From positions 620,001-684,000 of the forward strand of contig CAVZMV010000002.1 of the NCBI GenBank assembly GCA_963776465.1: a DNA stretch of 64,000 nucleotides. Reading direction: 5' to 3'. Each line of letters opens with the position of its first letter. Positions within the stretch are counted from its first letter, which is position 1. Below the pieces are notes generated by a model. It was given only the letters and a program-made list of their open reading frames with translations, was not told where the DNA came from and did no database searches. This DNA is from DASRHK01 sp963776465 (GTDB taxonomy: Bacteria; Pseudomonadota; Gammaproteobacteria; Nevskiales; Nevskiaceae). The translations under genes were made by a program, and so were the position numbers. Below, piece by piece: positions 30,870 through 39,056 of the stretch.

Positions 30870-32168
30870 CTAGCGCTTGTCGATGGCCCTGTATTCGCGC
30901 TGGGGCGCGCCGGTGTACACCTGCCGCGGCCGACCGATCCGATTCTGCGGATCCGCCGTCATCTCGATCCAGTGCGCGGCCCAGCCCACCGTCCGCGCCA
31001 CCGCGAACATCGGCGTGAACATGTTCACGGGAATGCCGAGCGCCTTGTAGATGATGCCCGAGTAGAAATCGACGTTGGGATAGAGCTTGCGCTCCTTGAA
31101 ATAATCGTCCGACAGCGCGATCTCCTCCAGCGTCAGCGCCAGCTCCATCTGCGGGTCGTTCTCCTTGCCGAAGTGCTTGAGCACCTTGTGGCAGTGCTCG
31201 CGGATGATCGTCGCGCGTGGATCGAAGTTCTTGTAGACGCGGTGTCCGAACCCCATCAGGCGTACGCCGCTGTTCTTGTCCTTGACCTTGGCCAGGAAGG
31301 CCGGCACGCCGTTGGCGTTGCCGATGCCGTCCAGCATGCGCAGTACCGCCTCGTTGGCGCCGCCATGTGCCGGCCCCCAGAGCGCCGCGATGCCTGCCGC
31401 CATCGCGGCGTAAGGATTGCAGCCAGTGGAGCCAGCGAGCCGTACGGTCGAGGTCGAGGCGTTCTGCTCGTGATCTGCGTGCAGGATGAAGAGGACGTCG
31501 AGCGCCTTGGCCGCGACCGGATCGACGTGGTACGGCTCTGCCGGAACCGCGAACATCATGTGCAGCAGGTTCGAGCAGTAATCCAGATGATTCTGCGGAT
31601 AGACGAACGGCTGGCCGAAATATTTCTTGTAGGCCGCGGCGGCGATCGTCGGGATCTTGGCGATCATGCGGTGCGCGAAGATCTCGCGATGGCGCGGATC
31701 CTTGTTGTTGATCGTGTCGTGATAGAACGCGGACAGCGAGCCGACGATGCCGGTGAGCATCGCCATCGGGTGCGCGTCGTAGTTGAAGCCCTGGAAGAAG
31801 CCCTTTAGGGACTCGTTGATCATGGTGTGCCGGCGGATCGAGCTGTCGAAGGCCTCCAGCTGCGCCGGCGTCGGCAGCTCGCCGTAGAGCACCAGGTAAC
31901 AGACTTCGATGAAGCTGGATTTTTCCGCCAGCTGCTGCACCGGGTAGCCGCGGTAGAGCAGGATGCCGTTGTCGCCGTCGATGTAGGTGATGGCCGACTT
32001 GCACGAGCATGTCGACGTGAAGCCTGGATCGAAAGTGAACACGTCGAGCTTGTCGTAGACCTTGCCCACGTCCAGGCCCACCGGGCCTAGCGTGCCGGCG
32101 ACGGCCGGCAAGTCGATCTTCTCGCCGTTGGCGTCGTTAACCAGGCTGTAAGAGAGGTTCTTGCTCAT
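30870..32168 (-). CDS. gltA: Citrate synthase
   Basis: A 432-residue type II (Gram-negative hexameric) citrate synthase, first enzyme of the TCA cycle. The cysteine-bearing N-terminal segment FTSTCSCKSAITYIDGD and the catalytic region GPAHGGANEAVLRML, MGFGHRVYKNFDPRA and YPNVDFYSGIIYKALGIP provide the two catalytic histidines and the aspartate. An upstream in-frame extension has no similarity. ATG 32168 (MSKNLSYSLVNDANGEKIDLP) is preceded by GGGGAGC and is taken as the start. The first 32 bases overlap the end of the malic enzyme gene, so the two may be translationally coupled. Confidence 0.97.
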   Translation of the reverse strand: MSKNLSYSLVNDANGEKIDLPAVAGTLGPVGLDVGKVYDKLDVFTFDPGFTSTCSCKSAITYIDGDNGILLYRGYPVQQLAEKSSFIEVCYLVLYGELPTPAQLEAFDSSIRRHTMINESLKGFFQGFNYDAHPMAMLTGIVGSLSAFYHDTINNKDPRHREIFAHRMIAKIPTIAAAAYKKYFGQPFVYPQNHLDYCSNLLHMMFAVPAEPYHVDPVAAKALDVLFILHADHEQNASTSTVRLAGSTGCNPYAAMAAGIAALWGPAHGGANEAVLRMLDGIGNANGVPAFLAKVKDKNSGVRLMGFGHRVYKNFDPRATIIREHCHKVLKHFGKENDPQMELALTLEEIALSDDYFKERKLYPNVDFYSGIIYKALGIPVNMFTPMFAVARTVGWAAHWIEMTADPQNRIGRPRQVYTGAPQREYRAIDKR

Positions 32169-33483
32169 CCGTGCTCCCCATCGAAACCGCGGTAGTAACC
32201 GTTTGCCCGTTTGTCGTTGCCGGCGGGTAATGCGCGGGATACGCCAGCCGTGCCGCACCGCTGGTCACCGCCGCCGCAGCGACCGCGGAGGCGACAACGT
32301 CGCGCAAGCGGGGATCGAGCGGCGTAGGGATGATGTAGTCCGCGCCGAAGCTTAGCGACTTTTTGCCGTAGGCCGCCAGCACCTCGGCGGGCACGGCGGC
32401 GCGCGTGAGGTCGCACAGCGCACGCACGGCGGCGATTTTCATCTCGCGCGAAATCCGGCGTGCGCGCACGTCCAGCGCGCCGCGGAACAGGAACGGGAAG
32501 CACAGAACGTTGTTCACCTGGTTCGGATAGTCGCTACGACCAGTCGCGACGATCGCATCCTTGCGGACGGCCTTCGCCACCTCCGGCATGATCTCGGGGA
32601 CCGGGTTCGATAGCGCGAACACGATGGGGCGCTCGGCCATCAGGGACAGCCACTCCGAGCGCAACAGCCCGGGACCCGACAAGCCGATGAACACGTCCGC
32701 GCCGGCCAAGGCGCCCGCCAGCGTGCGACGCTCCGTCGGTGGCTGCGCGAATTCGCGCTTTTCTGCACTCAAATCCTCACGTTCGCTGTGGATCACACCT
32801 TTGCGATCGACCAGCAGCATGTGCTGTCGACACGCGCCCAGGTCCAGGGCAAGGCGCATCGAGGCGATGCCGGCCGCGCCGGCGCCGACGCAGACGATGC
32901 GGGCGTCCGCAAGCTTTTTCCCCTGCAGCTCGAGCGCGTTGAGGAGGCCCGCGCACAGCACGATGGCGGTGCCGTGCTGATCGTCGTGGAACACCGGGAT
33001 GTCGAGCCGCCGGATCAGCTCGTCCTCAATCTCGAAGCAGGCGGGAGCGGCGATGTCTTCCAGGTTGATGCCGCCGAAGGTCGGCGCGATCCGCGTCACC
33101 GTGTCGATGAAGTCGCGCGGGTTCTCGGCCGCGACCTCGATGTCGAACACGTCAATGCCGGCGAATTTCTTGAAGAGCACCGCTTTGCCCTCCATCACCG
33201 GTTTGCTCGCCAAGGCTCCGCAATTGCCCAAGCCCAGCACCGCCGTGCCGTTGGTGATCACCGCGACTAGGTTGCCCTTGGCCGTGTAGCGATAGGCATC
33301 CTCGGGAGCCTGCTGGATCGCCAGCACCGGCTCGGCAACGCCCGGCGTGTAGGCCAGCGCGAGATCCTGAGGCGTGCAACAGGGCTTGCTGACCTCGATC
33401 GCCAGCTTCCCGGGGCGGGGGAACTCGTGATAGTCGAGCGCGGACTTCTTAAGTGCCGCCGGATCGGCGCGCGACTCATCCAT
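32137..33483 (-). CDS. NADP-type malic enzyme (short form)
   Basis: A 448-residue malic enzyme that decarboxylates malate to pyruvate. The conserved start region LALAYTPGVAEPVLAI (catalytic Tyr) is near residue 43, the catalytic Lys is in GKAVLFKKFAGIDVFDIE, metal binding is in FGGINLEDIAAPACFEIE, and FHDDQHGTAIV follows. The Rossmann motif is IVCVGAGAAGIASM. It lacks the C-terminal phosphotransacetylase-like domain of E. coli MaeB, so it belongs to the short bacterial form. Its 3' end overlaps gltA by 32 bases, which places two enzymes of malate and citrate metabolism on one transcript. Confidence 0.93.
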   Translation of the reverse strand: MDESRADPAALKKSALDYHEFPRPGKLAIEVSKPCCTPQDLALAYTPGVAEPVLAIQQAPEDAYRYTAKGNLVAVITNGTAVLGLGNCGALASKPVMEGKAVLFKKFAGIDVFDIEVAAENPRDFIDTVTRIAPTFGGINLEDIAAPACFEIEDELIRRLDIPVFHDDQHGTAIVLCAGLLNALELQGKKLADARIVCVGAGAAGIASMRLALDLGACRQHMLLVDRKGVIHSEREDLSAEKREFAQPPTERRTLAGALAGADVFIGLSGPGLLRSEWLSLMAERPIVFALSNPVPEIMPEVAKAVRKDAIVATGRSDYPNQVNNVLCFPFLFRGALDVRARRISREMKIAAVRALCDLTRAAVPAEVLAAYGKKSLSFGADYIIPTPLDPRLRDVVASAVAAAAVTSGAARLAYPAHYPPATTNGQTVTTAVSMGSTDEQEPLLQPG

Positions 33484-33590
33484 GAGTTGCGTCCCTCCGG
33501 GACTCGCTTCGCTGGCTCACATTGGTTCCCGGCGCATTTGTCATGGTCTGCACGCCATGCTGCAGAGCAACAAAGTCTGCCAGAAACGAC

Positions 33591-33614
33591 AAGGCCGCGC
33601 ATTGGCGCGGCCTT
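33591..33614 (-). terminator. Probable terminator downstream of rpmE
   Basis: A perfect 10-bp inverted repeat, AAGGCCGCGC-ATTG-GCGCGGCCTT, lies 19 bases after the rpmE stop. In the minus direction it is followed by GTCGTTTCTGG, which contains only a short U-run, so termination may be partial. It separates rpmE from the malic enzyme gene. Confidence 0.6.
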
Positions 33615-33632
33615 GGTGCCATCAGCCCTTGA

Positions 33633-33893
33633 TTAGGCGCGCGGCGTCGCAGCGGGTTTGGCGGGAGCAGCTGCCGGAGCAGCCGGAGCCGCCTGGGTGT
33701 AACGCTTCTTGAAGCGGTCGACACGGCCGCCGGTGTCCATGACCTTCTGCTTGCCGGTATAGAACGGATGGCAGACCGAGCACACTTCGATGTGGAGCTC
33801 AGGCTTGCCGACAGTGGATCGCGTCATGAAAGTATTCCCGCAGCTGCAGATGACTTTCACTTCTTTATAGGCGGGATGAATCTCGGCTTTCAT
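33633..33893 (-). CDS. rpmE: 50S ribosomal protein L31 (zinc form)
   Basis: L31, 86 residues. The start MKAEIHPAYKEVKVICSCGN is typical. Four zinc-ligand cysteines are visible: Cys16, Cys18, Cys38 and Cys41 (CSVCHPFYTGKQK), so this is the Zn-binding C+ paralogue. The core ends at GRVDRFKKRYTQ. The C-terminus is extended by a low-complexity Ala/Pro tail (APAAPAAAPAKPAATPRA). An open frame extends upstream to 33938, but the ATG at 33893 matches the family start. Confidence 0.96.
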   Translation of the reverse strand: MKAEIHPAYKEVKVICSCGNTFMTRSTVGKPELHIEVCSVCHPFYTGKQKVMDTGGRVDRFKKRYTQAAPAAPAAAPAKPAATPRA

Positions 33894-33997
33894 TGGGGGT
33901 CTCGGGGAGCGCCGTTCAGGATCGGGCGGCGACTTCAAAAATGGGGGCGCAGTCTAGCTTTTCGAGTCCCCCGTAGCAACCGGGTCGGGGCTTGCCA

Positions 33998-35150
33998 TCA
34001 GGGGAGGAACAGCCGCAGGGTCGCGTTCAGATGCGTACGCCCGAACGGTGTCGGCAGGACGCGTTCCCCCTGCATTTCCAGCAGCTTCAGCTCTTTTGCC
34101 CTTCGCAACGGGCCCGCAAGGTCGGACCCGGCCAAACCCGTGCGCCGCTCGAAGTCGGCGACCCGGAAACCCTCGTTGAGCCGCAAGGCATTCATGCAGG
34201 TACTCGAAAGGCAGCTCCGCTCGTGATACTCGTCGCTCCTCCTGGACGGCATCGGCTTGGCCGGCCCGCTCGAGATAAGTCTTGGGATGCTTGTGTCGCG
34301 CCCGCCTGAGGATGCCGTCGTCCAAGGTCCGCTTGCCGTGCGCGCCAGCGCCGATGCCCAGATAATCCCCGAATTGCCAGTAGTTGAGGTTGTGCCGGCT
34401 CTGTCGGCCTGCCCGCGCATACGCGGACACTTCGTACTGGGGATACCCGCGCGCCGCAAGCATCTCCTGCCCCTGCTCCTGCATCGCCCAGGCGACATCG
34501 TCGTCCGGCAGGGGCGGCGGCTTCGCAGCGAATTCCGTGTTGGGCTCCAACGTCAGCTGGTAATAGGAGACGTGCTCGGGTTCAAGCGCCAGCAGCGCGC
34601 GTAGATCCTGTCGTGCCGATTCGAGGTCCTGCTCCGGCAGGGCGTACATGAGATCGAGGTTGATATTGTCGAAGCCCGCCTCCCTGGCCATCCGGAACGC
34701 CTCGACGATCGCCCCAGGATCGTGAATTCGACCGAGACGCTTGAGCGCCTCGGCATTGAAGCTCTGTGCGCCGAGCGAGAGCCGGTTGACGCCGGCCCTC
34801 CGGTAATCCCGGAAATGCGTGGCGTCGGCAGTGCCCGGGTTGGCCTCCAGTGTGATCTCGACATCGGGGGCAAACCGCAGCCGCTTGCTCGCCGCCGACA
34901 GCACCCTGTCGATCGCGGCGCCCGAGAACAGGCTGGGCGTGCCTCCTCCCAGGAAAATCGAGGAGAGCGCGCGCGGCTCCGCGTCACGCAGCTCGAATTC
35001 CAGATCCCGCAGGAGCGCCTCGACGTAGGCGTCTTCCGGCACGTCACCGCGCGCGGCATGCGAGTTGAAATCGCAGTACGGGCATTTGCGCACGCACCAA
35101 GGGAAGTGCAGGTACAGCGACAGCGGGATCGCGACGGCGGGGTCAGACAC
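33998..35150 (-). CDS. hemW: HemW, radical SAM haem chaperone (frameshifted)
   Basis: HemW (formerly called HemN-like) binds an iron-sulphur cluster through CVRKCPYC in the N-terminal region and transfers haem. The start is GTG 35150 (VSDPAVAIPLSLYLHFPWC), overlapping the rdgB stop. Conserved segments FLGGGTPSLFS, TLEANPGT, RLSLGAQSFN and NLDLMYALPEQ follow. After RAELPFEYL the frame is lost: the conserved continuation MNALRLNEGF and the C-terminus lie one frame over. Removing one base near 34196-34200 joins them and gives 383 residues, the usual length. In the uncorrected frame the protein runs into non-homologous sequence and stops at 33954. Either a sequence error or a real mutation. Confidence 0.9.
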
Positions 35151-35727
35151 GCAAGGCCCGAAGCAGCTCGGCCACAGCCTGCGCCCGATGGCTGACGCGA
35201 TTTTTCTCTGACGGATCGAGCTCGGCGGAAGAGCAGCCATGGCTCGGCACCAGAAAGAGCGGGTCGTAACCGAAGCCGTTGCTGCCCCTCGGTTGACGCA
35301 GGAGGTGCCCGCGCCACGTGCCGCGGGCGAGCACTGCCGCGTCGTGGCCGGGTTGCACGAAAGCCATCACGCAGACGAACTGCGCGCCGCGCTGCTCGTC
35401 GGGGACAGCATCCAGCAGCGCCAGCAGCTTGTGGTTGTTGGCTTCATCACTCGCGCGTTCGCCGGCGAAGCGCGCCGAGCGCACCCCAGGTGCTCCGCCC
35501 AAGGCGTCGACCTCGATCCCGGAATCATCCGCCAGGGCGGGCAAGCCCGACACGAGCGCTGCGTGTCGGGCCTTGAGCAGCGCGTTCTCCTCGAAGGTGA
35601 GGCCGGATTCCTCGGGGATTTCCTGGGTGAAATCGCTGACCAGCGCCAGCTGCCAGCCCAAGGGCGCCAGCAGTCCCTGAAGCTCGCCGAGCTTGCCGCG
35701 GTTACGGCTGGCCAGCACGACCTGCAT
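35143..35727 (-). CDS. rdgB: dITP/XTP pyrophosphatase (RdgB/HAM1 family)
   Basis: A 194-residue HAM1-family enzyme that hydrolyses non-canonical purine triphosphates such as dITP and XTP. The N-terminal motif VVLASRNRGKLGELQ (residues 3-17) and LTFEENALLKARHAA are diagnostic. Also present are LADDSGIEVDALGGAPGVRSARFAG and GSNGFGYDPLF, and the C-terminal KNRVSHRAQA. It is 12 bases after rph and overlaps hemW, forming a rph-rdgB-hemW unit common in gammaproteobacteria. Confidence 0.96.
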   Translation of the reverse strand: MQVVLASRNRGKLGELQGLLAPLGWQLALVSDFTQEIPEESGLTFEENALLKARHAALVSGLPALADDSGIEVDALGGAPGVRSARFAGERASDEANNHKLLALLDAVPDEQRGAQFVCVMAFVQPGHDAAVLARGTWRGHLLRQPRGSNGFGYDPLFLVPSHGCSSAELDPSEKNRVSHRAQAVAELLRALRV

Positions 35728-35739
35728 GTCCGCGCGCCT

Positions 35740-36453
35740 CTAGTTCTGCAGCGCCTCGCGCTGGGCCTGGAGCAGCTGCTGGATGCCGGCGCTGGCAAGC
35801 TCGAGCATGCGATCGAGCTCTTCCCGCCGGAAGGCGTGGCCCTCGGCGGTGCCCTGGACTTCGATGAATCCACCGGCTTCGTTCATCACCACGTTGAGAT
35901 CGCATTCGCAGTGCGAGTCCTCGGCGTAGTCCAGATCGAGCACGGGCAGACCCTGATAAATGCCCACCGAGACCGCAGCGACCTGTCCATGCACCGGGCT
36001 TTTCTTGATCAGCCCGCGGGCTTTCATGGCGTCCACGGCGTCGACCAGCGCGACGTAGCTTCCCGTGATTGCCGCCGTACGGGTACCGCCGTCGGCTTGC
36101 AACACGTCGCAATCGAGCACAATCGAGTGGTTTCCCAGCGCGTCCAGATCCACTGCCGCGCGCAGCGACCGGCCGATCAGCCGCTGGATTTCCTGGGTAC
36201 GCCCGCTCTGCTTTCCGTGCGCGGCTTCGCGCCGACCGCGGTCGTGCGTGGCGCGCGGCAACATGCCGTATTCGGCCGTCACCCAGCCGCCTTCCTTCTT
36301 CCAGGCAGGCCCACGCTCCTCGACGCTGGCGGTGCACAGGACCCGGGTTTCGCCGAAGCTGACCAGCACGGAGCCCTCGGCGTAGCGTGTGAAGCCGCGC
36401 TGAATCGCAATGGCACGCAGGGCGTCGGGGGCACGGCCGGATGGACGATTCAC
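35740..36453 (-). CDS. rph: Ribonuclease PH
   Basis: RNase PH, 237 residues, a phosphorolytic 3'-5' exoribonuclease that trims tRNA precursors. Conserved segments are RPSGRAPDALR at the start, GFTRYAEGSVLVSFGETRVLCTASVE, the phosphate-binding RATHDRGRRE, and GRTQEIQRLIGRSLR. Metal-binding DCDVLQADGGTRTAAITGS follows. The start is GTG 36453; the longer upstream frame crosses the divergent sufE-like promoter region and lacks similarity. Confidence 0.96.
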   Translation of the reverse strand: MNRPSGRAPDALRAIAIQRGFTRYAEGSVLVSFGETRVLCTASVEERGPAWKKEGGWVTAEYGMLPRATHDRGRREAAHGKQSGRTQEIQRLIGRSLRAAVDLDALGNHSIVLDCDVLQADGGTRTAAITGSYVALVDAVDAMKARGLIKKSPVHGQVAAVSVGIYQGLPVLDLDYAEDSHCECDLNVVMNEAGGFIEVQGTAEGHAFRREELDRMLELASAGIQQLLQAQREALQN

Positions 36454-36497
36454 GTTGGCGGGCTTTGCGAGAAGGGCGCGAAGTATAAACCCCGACC

Positions 36498-36503
36498 TAC
36501 AAT
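36498..36503 (+). promoter_or_regulatory. Candidate -10 element of the sufE-like gene
   Basis: A TACAAT hexamer lies five bases before the ATG at 36509, so transcription would start at or very near the start codon and the message would be nearly leaderless. A similar TACAAT at 36938-36943 precedes qmcA. No convincing -35 was identified for either. Confidence 0.3.
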
Positions 36504-36508
36504 GTCCC

Positions 36509-36925
36509 ATGACACTCGACGAGCTGGTCGACACCTTCGAGATGCTGGGGGACTGGGAGGAGCGCTACCGGTACCTCATCGAGCTGGGCCGCAAGCTGCC
36601 GCCCATGCCGGAAGCGGACAAGACCGAGGCCAACAAGGTGCGGGGCTGCATGTCGCAGGTATGGCTGGCGCCGCGTGCGACCGGGGGCGCGCCTGCGACG
36701 CTGGAGTTCAGCGGCGATTCCGATGCGCACATCGTCAAGGGATTGATCGCCGTGCTGTTCGAGCTCGTCTCCGGGCGCACGCCGCAGCAAATCCTCGATA
36801 CCGACGTCGCATCGGCGTTCACGCGGCTGGGGCTGGAGAATCACATCACCATGAACCGCCGCAACGGTTTCTTCGCCATGGTCGAACGCATCAAGGCGAT
36901 GGCGGCAGCAGCGAACGCCACCTGA
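36509..36925 (+). CDS. SufE-like cysteine desulfurase sulphur acceptor
   Basis: A 138-residue SufE/CsdE family protein. It accepts sulphur from a cysteine desulfurase and stimulates it, for iron-sulphur cluster or thio-modification pathways. The acceptor cysteine is Cys47 in NKVRGCMSQVW. The N-terminal motif WEERYRYLIELGRKLPPMP and the later DADAHIVKG-like segment (DSDAHIVKGLIAVLF) fit the family. No SufS or SufBCD gene is adjacent, so whether it acts as SufE or CsdE is undetermined. It is divergent from rph. Confidence 0.9.
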   Translation: MTLDELVDTFEMLGDWEERYRYLIELGRKLPPMPEADKTEANKVRGCMSQVWLAPRATGGAPATLEFSGDSDAHIVKGLIAVLFELVSGRTPQQILDTDVASAFTRLGLENHITMNRRNGFFAMVERIKAMAAAANAT

Positions 36926-36968
36926 AGGATCGCGGGCTACAATCGTCCGCACAACCGGGAGCCGCACC

Positions 36969-37907
36969 ATGAGCTACGTCGCAATCCTGATCGTGGTCTT
37001 CGCGATCGTCACACTCTGGAAAGGCGTGGTGACGGTGCCACAGGGCAAGGAATACACCATCGAGCGGTTCGGCAAGTACCGCACGACGTTCGGTCCCGGG
37101 CTGCACGTCATGGTCCCTTACGTGAACCGCATCGGCCGCAAGCTCTCGCTGATGGAGCAGGTGCTGGACGTGCCCTCGCAGGAAGTCATCACCAAGGACA
37201 ACGCCATGGTCGGTGTCGACGGCGTGGTGTTCTACCAGGTTCTGGACGCGGCCAAGGCTGCGTACGAGGTGCAGAATCTCGAGCTTGCGATCATGCAGCT
37301 GACCATGACCAATCTGCGCACCGTGATGGGCTCGATGGACCTCGACGAGCTCCTGTCCCAGCGCGATCACATCAACAACCGCTTGCTGTCGGTGGTGGAC
37401 CAGGCAACCAATCCGTGGGGGCTGAAGGTCACGCGCGTGGAGATCAAGGACATCCGGCCGCCCGCAGATCTGGTGGAGTCGATGGGCCGGCAGATGAAGG
37501 CCGAGCGCGACAAGCGCGCGCAGATCCTCGAGGCCGAGGGCTCGCGTCAATCGGCGATCCTCAAGGCCGAAGGCGAGAAGCAGGCGCGCATCCTCGAGGC
37601 CGAGGGCCGCAAGGAGGCATCGTTCCGCGACGCCGATGCGCGCGAGCGTCTGGCCGAAGCGGAAGCCAAGGCCACGACGATGGTGTCGCAGGCGATCGCC
37701 AAAGGCGACGTGCAAGCCATCAACTATTTCGTCGCGCAGAAATACATCGAGGCGCTCAGGGAGATCGGCAGCGCGCCGAACCAAAAACTCGTGCTGATGC
37801 CGCTGGAGGCAGCGAGCGTGATCGGGGCCATCGGCGGGATCGCCGAGCTCGCCAAGGGCGCTCTGCAGAAGCAGGCAGCAACGCCGCCGATGCCGCGGCA
37901 GGGCTAA
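36969..37907 (+). CDS. SPFH/band 7 membrane protein QmcA-like
   Basis: A 312-residue SPFH (stomatin/prohibitin/flotillin) protein with an N-terminal membrane anchor (residues 3-18). The band 7 domain covers about residues 20-190 (VPQGKEYTIERFGKYRTTFGPGLHVMVP). A long coiled coil (residues 175-245, repeated AEG units ILEAEGSRQSAILKAEGEK) and a C-terminal Gly/Ala helix follow. It closely resembles E. coli QmcA. The next gene encodes an NfeD-like protein, the usual SPFH partner in membrane microdomain assembly. Confidence 0.93.
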   Translation: MSYVAILIVVFAIVTLWKGVVTVPQGKEYTIERFGKYRTTFGPGLHVMVPYVNRIGRKLSLMEQVLDVPSQEVITKDNAMVGVDGVVFYQVLDAAKAAYEVQNLELAIMQLTMTNLRTVMGSMDLDELLSQRDHINNRLLSVVDQATNPWGLKVTRVEIKDIRPPADLVESMGRQMKAERDKRAQILEAEGSRQSAILKAEGEKQARILEAEGRKEASFRDADARERLAEAEAKATTMVSQAIAKGDVQAINYFVAQKYIEALREIGSAPNQKLVLMPLEAASVIGAIGGIAELAKGALQKQAATPPMPRQG

Positions 37908-37912
37908 AGCGT

Positions 37913-38350
37913 ATGCACTTCGAGCAGCTGCTGTACTGGCACTGGTGGATTGCCGGACTGGTATTCCTCACCTTGGAGGCGCTGGTGCCTGGCGCGATTT
38001 TCCTCTGGGTGGGAATCTCGGCGTTCGTGGTCGGATTGCTCGTCTGGATAGCGCCGGGGCTGACCTGGGAGCTCCAGTTCACCGTGTTTGCGGTGCTGTC
38101 GATCGTATCGGTGTTCGCCTGGCGCAAGTACCGGCCGCATGTTCCCAGCGACCAGCCCGCGCTCAACCGCCGCGGCGAGTCCTACGTCGGGCGCCATTTC
38201 ACGCTCGAGCAGGCGGTGGTCAACGGCACCGGCAAGCTGCGCGTCGACGATTCGCAGTGGCGCATCACCGGTCCCGAACTGCCGGCCGGCGCGCGCGTAC
38301 GCGTGACGCGTGCCGAGGGCGCGACGCTACACGTCGAGCCTTCGCCCTGA
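37913..38350 (+). CDS. NfeD-like membrane protein (YbbK partner type)
   Basis: A 145-residue short NfeD family protein. Two to three membrane segments occupy residues 10-70 (IAGLVFLTLEALVPGAIFLWVGISAFVVGLLVW; FTVFAVLSIVSVFAW). A C-terminal OB-fold domain follows (GRHFTLEQAVVNGTGKLRVDDSQWRITGPELPAGARVRV). It starts six bases after the SPFH gene, and such pairs form membrane-associated complexes. It lacks the serine protease domain of long NfeD proteins. Confidence 0.92.
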   Translation: MHFEQLLYWHWWIAGLVFLTLEALVPGAIFLWVGISAFVVGLLVWIAPGLTWELQFTVFAVLSIVSVFAWRKYRPHVPSDQPALNRRGESYVGRHFTLEQAVVNGTGKLRVDDSQWRITGPELPAGARVRVTRAEGATLHVEPSP

Positions 38351-38354
38351 TCGC

Positions 38355-39056
38355 GTGAGCGAGGATCAGCAAGCGCTCGCCGAGGCCCTCGAGGCCTCGT
38401 TCGATCGCGGGCGCAAGAAGCTCTACTCCGTCAGCGAGGAGATCGCGCACGCCATCACCCATGGCCTGGGCGTCGTGCTGGCGATCATCGGGCTGACGGT
38501 ACTGGTCGCGCGCGCGACGCTCTATGGCAACTTCTGGCACATCGTCTCGTGCTCGATCTTCGGCGCCACGCTGGTGACGATGTACATGGCCTCGACGCTG
38601 TTCCACAGCATCCCGCAGCCGCGCGCAAAGCACATCTTGCGCGTCATCGATCACACCTCGATCTATTTCCTGATCGCCGGCACCTACACGCCGTTCACGC
38701 TGGTGACGCTGCACGGCAGGTGGGGCTGGTGGATGTTTGGCGCGACCTGGGGCCTCGCGCTTTTCGGCGCCGTATTCAAGATCTTCTACACCGGCCGCTT
38801 CGAGAAGCTCTCGCTTGCCGTGTATCTGGGCATGGGCTGGTGCATGTTCGTGGCGGTAAAGCCGCTGATGCAGGCCTTGGCGCCAGGCGGCCTCATCCTG
38901 ATCCTGCTCGGCGGCCTGTGCTACACCGGCGGCGTGGCGTTCTACGTGTTCGAGCGCATGCGCTATCACCACGCGATCTGGCACGTGTTCGTGCTGGCTG
39001 GCAGCGTCCTGCATTACTTCGCCGTGCTGTTCTACGTCGTGCCGGGGCCGGCGTGA
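38355..39056 (+). CDS. Hemolysin III family (PAQR) membrane protein
   Basis: A 233-residue seven-segment membrane protein of the HlyIII/YqfA/PAQR family. The family signature HAITHGLG lies near the N-terminus, STLFHSIPQPRAKHILRVIDHTSIYFLIAGTYTPF in the middle, and HAIWHVFVLAGSVLHYFAV near the end, providing the conserved Ser-His, Asp and His-x3-His metal ligands. Despite the name, a haemolytic role is not established for most members. The start is GTG 38355, and the stop overlaps the ppk2 start (GTGA). Confidence 0.92.
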   Translation: MSEDQQALAEALEASFDRGRKKLYSVSEEIAHAITHGLGVVLAIIGLTVLVARATLYGNFWHIVSCSIFGATLVTMYMASTLFHSIPQPRAKHILRVIDHTSIYFLIAGTYTPFTLVTLHGRWGWWMFGATWGLALFGAVFKIFYTGRFEKLSLAVYLGMGWCMFVAVKPLMQALAPGGLILILLGGLCYTGGVAFYVFERMRYHHAIWHVFVLAGSVLHYFAVLFYVVPGPA

